A model generated the notes under the pieces. That model was not told where the DNA came from, searched no databases, and saw only the letters and a program-made list of their open reading frames with translations. 62,606 nt of DNA from a virus. Where the stretch lies: IMG/VR virus record IMGVR_UViG_3300021197_001241, positions 1-62,606 of that record; one strand, 5' to 3'. Position numbers and translations under genes: made by a program. This document shows positions 1 to 7,484 of the stretch, in pieces (within the stretch, counting starts at the first letter, position 1; each line of letters opens with the position of its first letter).

Positions 1-54
1 AGTGGTGGATTGCCAGTTTAGAATCATACCAGTTTGAATGTCCTCAGCCCTCAT
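1..54 (-). CDS. Hypothetical protein, 5' fragment only
   Basis: Reading leftward from an ATG at 54, the frame stays open to the window edge and gives MRAEDIQTGMILNWQSTT. An AGGGG ribosome-binding site lies 8 nt upstream, which supports a real start. The start overlaps the end of the upstream 43-aa gene, as is usual for this phage. Only 18 residues are visible, so no function can be given. Confidence 0.5.
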   Translation of the reverse strand, partial: MRAEDIQTGMILNWQSTT

Positions 55-175
55 TCTTTTGACCCCTAAGAGATTGCAATCTTAATTTCACCCACAGGGC
101 ACCAAAAGAAAAGTATCCCGCTAGTGCGACTAAGGCAGTCCATTCTCCATGGCAGTTAGCTAAATGCGGCAACAT
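44..175 (-). CDS. Small membrane protein (43 aa)
   Basis: This short ORF begins with an ATG whose A overlaps the last base of the upstream stop (TAATG), a typical translational-coupling arrangement. The product begins MLPHLANCHGEW and has one hydrophobic stretch (about residues 13-30) followed by a basic tail, so it is probably a single-pass inner-membrane protein. I recognise no family with certainty. Lysis-related or host-membrane roles are possible but unsupported. Confidence 0.5.
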   Translation of the reverse strand: MLPHLANCHGEWTALVALAGYFSFGALWVKLRLQSLRGQKNEG

Positions 176-531
176 TATAGTTTACCCTTATGGTTATCGT
201 TGCCACGGTTCTCTGAAACAATCTTGAACTTCAATCCAGATGTCATAGAGGTGTGTTTACCAATTTGACACTCTTTGCCCAGATTTTGACCGGCATTATT
301 TCGCCATGCCTTCTGAAAGGTATTTCGAGATGCTTGATCTTCAAACTTTAGGATTGTCACGTCACTCATTTTGCCATTGCCAGCGGTGACACCAAGATAT
401 TTAGGCGGTGATTGGTCGCCACCGTTCTCCTCCACGCAATCGGGGCACTCATTAATATATCCACCGACTAACTTCTTACGTCGAGAATGCAGGTCGAATT
501 CATTTTCACAGTGTTTACAGTTTTTAATCAT
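175..531 (-). CDS. Zinc-ribbon hypothetical protein (118 aa)
   Basis: The start was chosen at 531, where GAGAGG precedes the ATG by a good distance. A longer in-frame reading would run through the upstream gene. The N-terminus has CKHC (residues 4-7) and CPDC about 20 residues later, a likely zinc ribbon. The remainder is basic, with no recognised domain. A small nucleic-acid-binding protein is plausible. It sits in a run of tiny genes between the 557-784 gene and the 43-aa membrane protein. Confidence 0.65.
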   Translation of the reverse strand: MIKNCKHCENEFDLHSRRKKLVGGYINECPDCVEENGGDQSPPKYLGVTAGNGKMSDVTILKFEDQASRNTFQKAWRNNAGQNLGKECQIGKHTSMTSGLKFKIVSENRGNDNHKGKL

Positions 532-556
532 ACTATCCTCTCGTTCAAAATTTAAA

Positions 557-784
557 TTATAGGTTACAGTCTTCTGTTTCATCAAGTAAGGCATCCAAGA
601 GGTTGATAACCCCTTCGATTTTCTCGCAAGCATCATCTCGATCAAAAGCGAAGAACTCTTCGACATCAAAGCGGGTGGAGTTGGCTAAGACTTCTGTAAG
701 CTCTAATAAAGCATTGCGCTGCTCTTTTAATAGCTCGACATCTATAATGGTGGATTCGGTAATATTGATTGTTGATTTGGACAT
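557..784 (-). CDS. Hypothetical protein (75 aa)
   Basis: A small acidic protein, predicted mostly helical, beginning MSKSTINITES. An AGGGAG site precedes the ATG and a consensus promoter (810-838) lies directly upstream, so it probably opens a transcription unit that continues into the zinc-ribbon gene. No domain is recognised. Confidence 0.6.
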   Translation of the reverse strand: MSKSTINITESTIIDVELLKEQRNALLELTEVLANSTRFDVEEFFAFDRDDACEKIEGVINLLDALLDETEDCNL

Positions 785-809
785 TGGGTTCTCCCTGATT
801 TGTATATAT

Positions 810-838
810 ATTATACATGTTTGAAATAAGTTTGTCTA
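810..838 (-). promoter_or_regulatory. Sigma70-type promoter
   Basis: On the minus strand TAGACA (833-838), a 17-nt spacer and TATAAT (810-815). It lies in the gap ahead of the 75-aa gene. Further TTGACA boxes upstream are too far from the -10 to pair with it. Confidence 0.75.
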
Positions 839-860
839 CATAAAAATTGTCAAGTAAATG

Positions 861-1055
861 TCAAGAGTCAAAAATTACTGTGTGGTTACCCGGAATCAGG
901 GCGATGACCCTTTTTCTAAACTTTGCTTGGGACTGTCGCCATGCGTTTGGCTTGCTGTGTGACCCCGAAACCACATCTGACGCAAAATCTCCGTTTAGCT
1001 TTTGATAAATTACCGTGTAAATCATCGATCCCGGTCCAATATTAGTATTTTTCAT
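861..1055 (-). CDS. Hypothetical protein (64 aa)
   Basis: Begins MKNTNIGPGSMIYTVIYQ with TTAGGAG before the ATG. It overlaps the end of the 53-aa gene upstream in another frame by 14 nt. The product is basic and small, with alternating hydrophobic residues (a beta-rich fold is likely). No family is recognised. Confidence 0.55.
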   Translation of the reverse strand: MKNTNIGPGSMIYTVIYQKLNGDFASDVVSGSHSKPNAWRQSQAKFRKRVIALIPGNHTVIFDS

Positions 1056-1203
1056 TTTTGACTCCTAAGTTTTTGGCGTGCTCAATGAAATCACGCTTTG
1101 CAGTTTTGACATCAGCAAGATAATCTAGCGTAGCAATATGGTCAGAACGCCGGATCTCTCTATTTAAAAGGTGAATAATTAAAAGTTGGGTATCAATAGA
1201 CAT
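1042..1203 (-). CDS. Hypothetical protein (53 aa)
   Basis: Begins MSIDTQLLIIHLLNREIRRS and ends within the next gene. A GGAG lies 11 nt before the ATG, and a perfect consensus promoter (1233-1261) stands just upstream, so the ORF is the first gene of its unit. It is predicted helical throughout, with no recognised family. Confidence 0.5.
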   Translation of the reverse strand: MSIDTQLLIIHLLNREIRRSDHIATLDYLADVKTAKRDFIEHAKNLGVKNEKY

Positions 1204-1232
1204 ATAACAAAAAACTCCGTCTTATGTATAAC

Positions 1233-1261
1233 ATTATACACGTTACGGAGCGTCTTGTCAA
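1233..1261 (-). promoter_or_regulatory. Consensus sigma70 promoter
   Basis: Minus strand TTGACA (1256-1261), exactly 17 nt, TATAAT (1233-1238). The -35 box overlaps the stop codon of the 1258-1563 gene. It drives the 53-aa and 64-aa genes. Confidence 0.85.
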
Positions 1262-1563
1262 GAACTTTTTTCAGAAAAATCAACTTTCTCTATTTGATAA
1301 GGTATATCCTGTGGATTCCTGTACAGGGTGATTACTCTTTGTTCGCCAAAAGAGAATACTGTCACTGACATGAGCGGCTCTTCTATTGCAAAAGAGCTAT
1401 CTTGAATATCTAAAATCTCGATAACTTCATTTGCAAACTTATAAACTCCACCACGAACGATTGAAGGTGCCTTGATGACCATACCGTATTCATAGCCCTC
1501 GATTATCTTCGAGTCTTTCCATCGAACAATATCGCCCAATTTATAGGTATCGTCTTTTTTCAT
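1258..1563 (-). CDS. Hypothetical beta-rich protein (101 aa)
   Basis: Begins MKKDDTYKLGDIVRWKDSK. The pattern of short beta strands and a glycine-rich turn (IVRGGVYKF) resembles small SH3/KOW-type barrels, but that is a visual impression only. It lies 10 nt after the nucleotidyltransferase gene. Its last bases carry the -35 box of the next promoter. Confidence 0.6.
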   Translation of the reverse strand: MKKDDTYKLGDIVRWKDSKIIEGYEYGMVIKAPSIVRGGVYKFANEVIEILDIQDSSFAIEEPLMSVTVFSFGEQRVITLYRNPQDIPYQIEKVDFSEKSS

Positions 1564-1573
1564 TCAGCAATGA

Positions 1574-2491
1574 TTACCCCCGCACCTCTCTCACAGACAT
1601 CATCGCGTCATAAGCATCTTTTTTTAGATCCATGATTCTTCCGATTTCTTCTGTGTTTCTAAGATATTTAAAAACTAAATTCTCGACCGAAAATTCTCCG
1701 CCTTCCTCCAAACCAGACTGGCGATAATTCCCTAGCTTGTCTTTGAGTCTGTCGGTATCTCCATAGACTTCTTCATATTTTTCTTCGTCAAACCTCTTTT
1801 GAATACTATCAATCATTTTAACGAAATGCTCTGCCTTTTGGGTCACAGCGTCTTCGCTAACTTCAAACGTCTTTCTATGCGGCTTAATAATCCAATCGTC
1901 ATCAGATACCGAATACACTGCTGTAGAGTGATGCGGCTCATTGGAGTCTTGAACATAGATCTCAACCTCGTGACCTTTGATTTTAATTTCGTGTGCTCTA
2001 TTCCAATTTGATTTGGCTTCCATCAAATAATTTCTCACTAGATCCTGATCTTCGTTGACGGCAGTGTAATCAATCAGGATATGTAAATCGATATCAGAAA
2101 GGTTAGTCCAATTATAGTTTGCCATTGACCCTGTGAAGGTTATATCTAAAATTGGTACAGGCAAATCTAATCTCTCATAGAAATCCTCTGCTATTCTCAA
2201 TAACTTTTCAGATATTTCCGGCTTTAATTTGTTGTCTTCGGTCCAAACATCTCGATTGAGGTCGTCTTGAATTTGTGGAACGACATCCACCTCTGATTCT
2301 CCCATTGCACCGAAGCCCGGTGGGGCAGACTTTGACCTCTTAAGAGAAGGTTTAATCGTATAAGGTGAAGAGTTGCGTTGGCCGCCTTTGGTTAACAATC
2401 TTTTCTTTGACCGATTATTTAACGCAGCCATCTTTTTCTGAAAGTCTTCAACTTCTGATATTATACTTTTATATTCATTCCACTCTTTCAT
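1574..2491 (-). CDS. Minimal nucleotidyltransferase-fold protein (305 aa)
   Basis: The motif FTGSMANYNWTNLSDIDLHI (about residues 115-134) is the GS...DxD signature of the Pol-beta-type nucleotidyltransferase fold, so both metal-binding aspartates are present. The N-terminus (MKEWNEYKSIISE) looks like a T4 internal-protein capsid-targeting sequence and is followed by a basic, proline-rich linker with SAPPGFGAMGE. The C-terminal half is helical and charged. GAGGG precedes the ATG. The substrate is unknown: nucleotide transfer to a protein, RNA or small molecule is possible. The N-terminal tag would fit a virion-packaged effector, which is inference. Confidence 0.65.
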   Translation of the reverse strand: MKEWNEYKSIISEVEDFQKKMAALNNRSKKRLLTKGGQRNSSPYTIKPSLKRSKSAPPGFGAMGESEVDVVPQIQDDLNRDVWTEDNKLKPEISEKLLRIAEDFYERLDLPVPILDITFTGSMANYNWTNLSDIDLHILIDYTAVNEDQDLVRNYLMEAKSNWNRAHEIKIKGHEVEIYVQDSNEPHHSTAVYSVSDDDWIIKPHRKTFEVSEDAVTQKAEHFVKMIDSIQKRFDEEKYEEVYGDTDRLKDKLGNYRQSGLEEGGEFSVENLVFKYLRNTEEIGRIMDLKKDAYDAMMSVREVRG

Positions 2492-2512
2492 GCTTTTTCC
2501 CTCGTACTATAA

Positions 2513-2851
2513 TTAGTCTCCATATATCTCTTGTTCCCCTTCTTGATAGGTAATAATCGTTTTATTACCGGGATGCGGTTCGATGTGGACTTTCACAAAA
2601 TCAGTCATAGAATCAAAAATAGCAATACCGCCTCTAGGCGGAGGATACAGCCAGTGAATCATACATTGTCCTGTAGCCAAAACGACACCCTCAATGATCA
2701 CACCTTCGCCGGATACTCCGGTCTCATCGTACTGGCGACATACAGTGAAAGTTTCGATGCCTCGTGGTGCCAACTTGGGGCGAGGTTTTGGCTTTAAATC
2801 CTCCTGCTCAATAGTTGTCCCACTTGATTCTTCTTCATTCTCATCTTCCAT
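2513..2851 (-). CDS. Hypothetical protein (112 aa)
   Basis: The start was placed at MEDENEE because AGGAG precedes it. The ORF could be extended six residues upstream. An acidic N-terminus is followed by a proline/lysine stretch (KPKPRPKLAPR) and a beta-rich domain with WLYPPPRGG. It overlaps nothing essential and follows a coiled-coil gene. No family is recognised. Confidence 0.6.
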   Translation of the reverse strand: MEDENEEESSGTTIEQEDLKPKPRPKLAPRGIETFTVCRQYDETGVSGEGVIIEGVVLATGQCMIHWLYPPPRGGIAIFDSMTDFVKVHIEPHPGNKTIITYQEGEQEIYGD

Positions 2852-2861
2852 TTTGGATCTC

Positions 2862-3191
2862 CTAAGCATCCCCGATGGGCTTAAAATCTTTCATCATCTC
2901 ATCTGTCAACATGTCTTTTATGTCTTCGATAGTAGACGTGTATTGTTCCTTACCAAAGGTTTCAGACGATTTCATGTCGTCTAACATATCCCAAAGCGAA
3001 TTGTTTTCATCTACCAAATGCCTCATTTCATCAGCTATTTGCTTATTAATCCTCTCAAAGTCTTCACACTTCTTTGAAAGTTTGCCTATCTCTTGCTGCA
3101 TTTTAATATTTTCATACATTGCAACATCATAGTCAATTGCAGAAACATAACCTATCTTCCCTAAGATGTTTCCAATTATTTTTTTTAACAT
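2862..3191 (-). CDS. Coiled-coil hypothetical protein (109 aa)
   Basis: Begins MLKKIIGNILGKIGYVSA with AGAGG before the ATG. The amphipathic N-terminus could associate with membranes. Most of the rest is a predicted coiled coil rich in E, K, D and M. It has both a consensus promoter (3230-3258) and an ACTATTTAT motif (3211-3220) upstream, so it may be expressed at more than one stage. Confidence 0.6.
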   Translation of the reverse strand: MLKKIIGNILGKIGYVSAIDYDVAMYENIKMQQEIGKLSKKCEDFERINKQIADEMRHLVDENNSLWDMLDDMKSSETFGKEQYTSTIEDIKDMLTDEMMKDFKPIGDA

Positions 3192-3210
3192 TATATACCT
3201 CTAATTATAT

Positions 3211-3220
3211 AATAAATAGT
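3211..3220 (-). promoter_or_regulatory. ACTATTTAT recurrent upstream motif
   Basis: Minus-strand ACTATTTATT, 19 nt before the start of the coiled-coil gene and downstream of the -10 box of a sigma70 promoter. One of six similar sites near gene starts. Confidence 0.35.
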
Positions 3221-3229
3221 TTCTCTTGT

Positions 3230-3258
3230 ATTATAACCGATTAAATGTTCTGTGTCAA
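3230..3258 (-). promoter_or_regulatory. Consensus sigma70 promoter
   Basis: Minus strand TTGACA (3253-3258), 17 nt, TATAAT (3230-3235), between the VWA lipoprotein gene and the coiled-coil gene. Confidence 0.85.
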
Positions 3259-3265
3259 GGAGAAA

Positions 3266-4207
3266 TTATAAATTGTAGTATTTTACCGAATATGCTATTT
3301 CAACCAAAACACCTTCGTCCGGTACAATATCAAATTCCACTGTATTGTCGGATTCGATGTATGTCCATTTGGCTGTGTCCATCAGTCTTCCGTCTTCAAA
3401 GACTACAATTGTTTTTGTGTAAGGCTCGTGTGTCAACTCTATTTCTTCAAAAGGTTCTATCTTTTGTGTTGCATCTGCCACACCAGCAGACCAATCTTCT
3501 TCACAAATATCCACAATAACACCACTAAAGTAGTTAACAGCGTCAATGTACCTGATTCCTGTATCAGTTATTCTAGGAGGGAAATCACAAATCGAATCTT
3601 CTGGGTATACATTACCTATGAAGGATAGGAACACGCTGGATCTTATGCTTTGATACCATGCTTGAAAGTCTATATTCGACATCGTACTTTGCTCCTCTTC
3701 ATCTGAAACAATTACTGTCAACAAAGCCGCATCGGAGCGCATCCATGTGGAAGCATAGGCATCTAGTGTAACGTAGTTCTTTACTGAATCAAAACCTTTC
3801 TCCATTCCATCTGGAGGCAGATCGCCGTGCATCGCAATAGCATCAGCAATAGTATCGCCTCGGGTAAGCGGAAATGTTTGTGGCTGAGGAACGGCGCGAC
3901 CGTCGCCAGTCGTTATCATCTTTAGTCTCCAGTTTACATCTGCGGGGAGACTATTCATCATTAACTCAATGCCACTCAATAAAGCTGGGCGATGCTTCAT
4001 CATGGAGCAAGACCCATCAATAACCCAGAGGATATCTATCGAATCATAGCTTGCAGGCTGTCTAAAAGATTCAATCCAGATTTCTGGATCTGGCTCTGCT
4101 ACAATATATTCTTTTTCACCCTCACCGTGAATAACATAGTCAAAGTTGTTGTCGCAACTCATAAGCATTGAGAATAGAAATATGAGAGCTACCCTAAAAG
4201 CGGTCAT
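3266..4207 (-). CDS. VWA-domain lipoprotein (313 aa)
   Basis: The start at 4207 follows GGAGG and overlaps the protease stop by 14 nt. The N-terminus MTAFRVALIFLFSMLMSC is a lipoprotein signal ending in lipobox LMSC. The mature part carries a von Willebrand factor A domain with MIDAS residues D-G-S-C-S in VIDGSCSMM and a later acidic SDEEEQS. The last 60 residues form a beta domain (KTIVVFEDGRLMD...VLVEIAYSVKY) similar in pattern to the C-terminus of the tail-fibre protein here. It is predicted to be anchored on the periplasmic or outer face of the envelope and to bind a metal-dependent partner. It is probably co-translated with the protease lipoprotein. Role unknown. Confidence 0.75.
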   Translation of the reverse strand: MTAFRVALIFLFSMLMSCDNNFDYVIHGEGEKEYIVAEPDPEIWIESFRQPASYDSIDILWVIDGSCSMMKHRPALLSGIELMMNSLPADVNWRLKMITTGDGRAVPQPQTFPLTRGDTIADAIAMHGDLPPDGMEKGFDSVKNYVTLDAYASTWMRSDAALLTVIVSDEEEQSTMSNIDFQAWYQSIRSSVFLSFIGNVYPEDSICDFPPRITDTGIRYIDAVNYFSGVIVDICEEDWSAGVADATQKIEPFEEIELTHEPYTKTIVVFEDGRLMDTAKWTYIESDNTVEFDIVPDEGVLVEIAYSVKYYNL

Positions 4208-4979
4208 TCTTTTTCGCCTCCAACTTTTCAATATTTTGCTTTAAAAAAGCCATATCAATCAGATTGGCAGGGGCAACGTAAACAATAGTTCCAACCAATT
4301 GTGGACCCATAAATCCACGACCGACCATAATTGAACTCACTACCCCAACAAAGCGGCCTTTGGAATCAAAGACTCCGGAGCCAGATGATCCACCCCATGC
4401 CATCGAGTGCATTGCTAGATCCGTACCGTAACCATCTCCAGCCAATTGACCGTCAAATGTCAATAGAGAATTGTTGCCGGGGAAGCCAGAATACACAACA
4501 TCTTCACCTACTGTGTACTTTGGATCTCTTATAAAATTTGCCGGGGTTCTGCTTTCCAAAGCTGGAACAACCAGAATAGCAATATCTACGATGTGATCCC
4601 AATATACTATCTTGCCAATGACTTGCTCATGCGGTGATTCAATCATTGCGGCAGAAGTCAGTGGTTCCGGTACCGACTCTGCCCAAATATGAGCGGCAGT
4701 CACTACGATATGATGATTCTTATACTTAAAATAAGTGCCGGTTCCGCGATATCTTCCACCCGCTTGCTGAACATGTACAGATACAGCAGCCTCGCGTGAA
4801 ATCTTGGCTGATTTACCCTGTACTTTTTCTTTTACACCATATTCTAGGTAACAACACTCTTGACTTTGCTGGAGTTGTTGAATAGCTGCTTCGTGGTTTG
4901 TCGGCTCTACTGTAGTTTTAGTACAACTAGGTACAGTGAGCATCATAACAAAACCTATTAATAATAAAATATTTCTCAT
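4194..4979 (-). CDS. Trypsin-like serine protease lipoprotein (261 aa)
   Basis: The N-terminus MRNILLLIGFVMMLTVPSC is a signal peptide with a Cys lipobox. The chymotrypsin-fold triad is visible: His in VVTAAHIW, Asp in DIAILVV, and Ser in WGGSSGSGVF. The length fits a single S1-like (DegP/V8-like) domain without a PDZ. It would act in the periplasm or outer envelope of a Gram-negative host. It is followed, with overlap, by the VWA lipoprotein and preceded by a 48-aa lipoprotein. Possible roles are processing of surface proteins during infection, superinfection exclusion or release; none is shown by sequence. Confidence 0.8.
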   Translation of the reverse strand: MRNILLLIGFVMMLTVPSCTKTTVEPTNHEAAIQQLQQSQECCYLEYGVKEKVQGKSAKISREAAVSVHVQQAGGRYRGTGTYFKYKNHHIVVTAAHIWAESVPEPLTSAAMIESPHEQVIGKIVYWDHIVDIAILVVPALESRTPANFIRDPKYTVGEDVVYSGFPGNNSLLTFDGQLAGDGYGTDLAMHSMAWGGSSGSGVFDSKGRFVGVVSSIMVGRGFMGPQLVGTIVYVAPANLIDMAFLKQNIEKLEAKKNDRF

Positions 4980-5044
4980 GATAGTGGTCCTTTGGGGAAA
5001 TACCCCTATTAGTAACTATCAGAAAAATATTTAAAAGAAGTAAT

Positions 5045-5191
5045 TTATTGAGATTCTGGAAGTTCTTCCAAGTCTTCTTCATTTAAAATATCAGTAGATC
5101 TTTCGATTACACGTATTTCTTCAGTGTTTTGATTATTTTTTTTGATACATCCGTAAGAGAAAAAAATCATAAATGGTAAAATAAATTTCAT
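5045..5191 (-). CDS. Small lipoprotein (48 aa)
   Basis: Begins MKFILPFMIFFSYGC, a short signal peptide ending in a plausible lipobox cysteine, followed by a 33-residue acidic tail. The ATG overlaps the Nudix stop as ATGA, arguing for a real, coupled gene. It is the first of three consecutive lipoprotein genes. It could be an Rz1-like spanin component, but it lacks the usual proline richness, so that is weak. Confidence 0.55.
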   Translation of the reverse strand: MKFILPFMIFFSYGCIKKNNQNTEEIRVIERSTDILNEEDLEELPESQ

Positions 5192-5592
5192 GTGGTTGCC
5201 CTTTTTATAGCCTCCACATAAATATCTCCGACATTATTTAATTTATCAATTTTTTTTGGATCTAGCCACATATATTCATCGTGCTCTGGAAGATCCTGAT
5301 GATCGAATACTTCACCTTCATAAACATCTGTTTTGTAGTAAGACATCCGACCCTCTTGAAATAGTTTTTCTAACTTATCTATTGTTAAGTTAGTCTCCTC
5401 CTTTACTTCCCTAATCGCACCGGGAATCCATTCTTCTCCCTCCACCAAGTGACCACCGGGCAAATCCCACTCTTCAGGAAATTTTTGGTTCTTTTTTCTC
5501 TTTAAAAGTAAAATATCTCCGTTATTGTCGAAGATAATTACTTTTGCCACGTATTTTGTATCAGGCGGTCTTACAGATAATTTAACTGGCAT
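5188..5592 (-). CDS. Nudix hydrolase (134 aa)
   Basis: The Nudix box is complete: GGHLVEGEEWIPGAIREV followed by KEETNLTI, giving GX5EX7REUXEEXGU with the metal-binding REVKEE glutamates. The length is typical for a single-domain Nudix. It would hydrolyse nucleoside diphosphate-X compounds (for example oxidised dNTPs, ADP-ribose or NAD caps), but the substrate cannot be read from the sequence. It overlaps the gene upstream and the 48-aa lipoprotein downstream. Confidence 0.85.
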   Translation of the reverse strand: MPVKLSVRPPDTKYVAKVIIFDNNGDILLLKRKKNQKFPEEWDLPGGHLVEGEEWIPGAIREVKEETNLTIDKLEKLFQEGRMSYYKTDVYEGEVFDHQDLPEHDEYMWLDPKKIDKLNNVGDIYVEAIKRATT

Positions 5593-5957
5593 TAACTAAT
5601 TTGCTCTGGAGCTTTAATTACTCGGATAACTTTGCAGCCGGGAATTTCAGTACCGCGAATCACAGGCAAAAGATGGTCTTTCATAAATGTCTTAGCAGTA
5701 ATGGAATCTGCGCGTGGGTGGAATTTTATTTTAATGTGACTTAAATAAGATCCACTATCTTTTCTAAATAGAGAGTCTACTGCCGTTACTACGGTGACAC
5801 CCCCAATTGATCTAATGTCCTGTAGGGTTTCTTCCACTCCATACTCTGATTCGATTCGGATTAACAGTTCCATTTCAAAAATTCTTAATTTGTATCTTTC
5901 TTCATGTAGCTGTTCTAATTTTTGGTCTATCAGACTATCAATTAAGTTTTCGTTCAT
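5592..5957 (-). CDS. Hypothetical protein (121 aa)
   Basis: CTGGAG precedes the ATG. The N-terminal 45 residues form a coiled coil (LDQKLEQLHEERYKLRIFE-like). The C-terminal part (IRSIGGVTVV...IKIKFHPR) has a beta-alpha-beta pattern like small ferredoxin/ACT-like folds. Unrecognised otherwise. It overlaps the Nudix start. Confidence 0.6.
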   Translation of the reverse strand: MNENLIDSLIDQKLEQLHEERYKLRIFEMELLIRIESEYGVEETLQDIRSIGGVTVVTAVDSLFRKDSGSYLSHIKIKFHPRADSITAKTFMKDHLLPVIRGTEIPGCKVIRVIKAPEQIS

Positions 5958-5984
5958 GCCTTTCTCCAGTATATAAGTAGTATA

Positions 5985-6332
5985 CTATTTCCAAAATACC
6001 TGTATTGCTACGATAACAAATGAAAGTAAAATGCACACTAAGGTTTTAGGAGTTGTAAAACTCTCTCCAAAATAATGAAACACCAAAAAAGGAAACACCA
6101 GATACGACAATCCAAAACCAAGCAATCTCGGGCCCCACGTTTCACCCATCTCCTCAACGGCGAATCTCATGCCATACAGAAAGAGGTAGCCCGTGGGGAT
6201 AGAGAAAATAAGAGGCATAAAAACCATATGGTCCTTTGCCCATTTCCAGATAAATGGCGAATAAGTTCCGTACCACGACACAACCTGACCCGCTGTAATT
6301 AGAACACACGCTAGGAAGAATTTTGAACTCAT
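5985..6332 (-). CDS. Small multi-pass membrane protein (115 aa)
   Basis: Four hydrophobic segments are visible (about residues 4-20, 35-55, 70-86, 95-113), and GGGAG precedes the ATG. Size and layout resemble DUF486/DMT-type four-helix membrane proteins. The GESFTTPKTLVCILLSF segment is compatible with that family. It would act in the host inner membrane. Transport or a holin-like activity cannot be told apart by eye. Confidence 0.6.
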   Translation of the reverse strand: MSSKFFLACVLITAGQVVSWYGTYSPFIWKWAKDHMVFMPLIFSIPTGYLFLYGMRFAVEEMGETWGPRLLGFGLSYLVFPFLVFHYFGESFTTPKTLVCILLSFVIVAIQVFWK

Positions 6333-6335
6333 ATT

Positions 6336-6674
6336 CTACTCCCTGTCGTAGTCGTCTTCCAATCTCACAACATCTTCTAGGTGATTTGTACTAACTTCAA
6401 ACATATCTACCGGAGAAAACCTAGCACCAAATCGATGGACCTGACCCGGATTTACATGAAAGCAATCACCCTGATGTACTTCGGTGATAGTATCATCCTT
6501 ATCTTCTACAAACAAAATACCATTGAGAACATAAATAGTTTCTTCTTTATCTACGTGATACTGCTTTGACATTCGATGACCCTGCTTGATAATAATTCTT
6601 TTTGCTGCGTAATTGGGAGTTTCCGCCCAGATGATTTCCATGCCCCAAGGTTTTTCCACTTTTCTAATGCTCAT
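6336..6674 (-). CDS. Cupin, mannose-6-phosphate isomerase-like (112 aa)
   Basis: The start at 6674 overlaps the metallopeptidase stop (ATGA) and follows AGGTGG. The single cupin barrel shows KPWGMEIIWAET near the start, then HRMSKQYHVDKEETIYVLNG and GDCFHVNPGQVHRFGA, the two histidine-containing cupin motifs of the type II mannose-6-phosphate isomerase/GMP family. It lacks the pyrophosphorylase domain. It may act on sugar phosphates or simply bind them. It ends 4 nt before the membrane-protein gene. Confidence 0.75.
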   Translation of the reverse strand: MSIRKVEKPWGMEIIWAETPNYAAKRIIIKQGHRMSKQYHVDKEETIYVLNGILFVEDKDDTITEVHQGDCFHVNPGQVHRFGARFSPVDMFEVSTNHLEDVVRLEDDYDRE

Positions 6675-7063
6675 AACTGTACCCACCTTACATATTTCAT
6701 AATTGCCTGACGAACATGTGTGTTCCACTTTTCGTCAAGCTGGATTGATAATTTAATTGATAATTTTCTAGCCTCTTCCCAAGCCATCACCTCTTCTTTC
6801 AACACCTCTATTCGACTCGTATTAATGTCGGGAAACATTTCATTGAAATTTTCATTAGCTCTCAAAATAACATGTCCAGCCTCATGCAACAAAACAAACA
6901 ACTGATGCTCTTGATCTTTTAAATTATTGATTGTAACTACCTTATCGTCAATCCAGTATTCATCCAACCCCATAGGATCATAATCAACAACCACATCGTG
7001 AACCTCTAATAAATAAGTCTCAACAAATTCCATATGATCCTCAAGTGTAGTATTGAAAATCAT
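6671..7063 (-). CDS. ImmA/IrrE-like zinc metallopeptidase (130 aa)
   Basis: The HExxH motif is LLHEAGHVIL, with a downstream EEVMAWEEA that supplies the third ligand typical of ImmA/IrrE peptidases. The start at 7063 overlaps the upstream stop (ATGA). The family cleaves repressors (ImmA) or controls stress responses (IrrE/PprI). In a phage it could cleave a host or phage regulator. No helix-turn-helix partner is fused to it. The upstream gene ends in an AT-hook. Confidence 0.75.
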   Translation of the reverse strand: MIFNTTLEDHMEFVETYLLEVHDVVVDYDPMGLDEYWIDDKVVTINNLKDQEHQLFVLLHEAGHVILRANENFNEMFPDINTSRIEVLKEEVMAWEEARKLSIKLSIQLDEKWNTHVRQAIMKYVRWVQL

Positions 7064-7482
7064 TTGTTTTTCCTCGGACGACCGCGCTTCTTTTGTATCC
7101 CCAGAGTATTGATGGACCCACGACCCCAAAAGTGCTTGTTGTTTCTATCATTTGTCATCAGAGACATGCTTATATTGTCTTCTTTAAAGATAAAATGCCT
7201 ACACGCGACTTCGCCATACGGAAGTTTTCTAGCTCGGTAAGGCTTTTTATTTAAAAAAGCTACACAGGCTTCTACGATTTGTTCTTCAGTCAATCCTTGG
7301 CTAAGATATTCTTTTATGGGCAACTTGGTGGCCACGCTAACTGCAACAGACCACTTTTTATCACCTGAATTAATCGAGGGAACCATGCCGCCCTCGTACC
7401 TACCTAGCTTCATTTTTTGGTTTTCATAACTGAAAGCCGGTTCATAGGGTCCAAACTCTTTAAAATAACATTCGATTTCCAT
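7060..7482 (-). CDS. Hypothetical protein with C-terminal AT-hook (140 aa)
   Basis: The last ten residues, KKRGRPRKNK, match the AT-hook core GRPRK, so minor-groove binding to AT-rich DNA is likely. The rest is unrecognised. GAGG precedes the ATG and the stop overlaps the start of the metallopeptidase. The pairing hints that the two act together, but that is inference. Confidence 0.65.
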   Translation of the reverse strand: MEIECYFKEFGPYEPAFSYENQKMKLGRYEGGMVPSINSGDKKWSVAVSVATKLPIKEYLSQGLTEEQIVEACVAFLNKKPYRARKLPYGEVACRHFIFKEDNISMSLMTNDRNNKHFWGRGSINTLGIQKKRGRPRKNK

Positions 7483-7484
7483 TT

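Noticed and set aside
1-60. tRNA-like look of the first 60 bases
   Set aside because: I could not build an acceptor, anticodon and T arm on either strand, and a small gene fits the region better.
5968-5986. AGTATA/TATACT palindrome as an operator
   Set aside because: It is only a 6-bp AT-rich inverted repeat in an AT-rich gap, too weak to claim.
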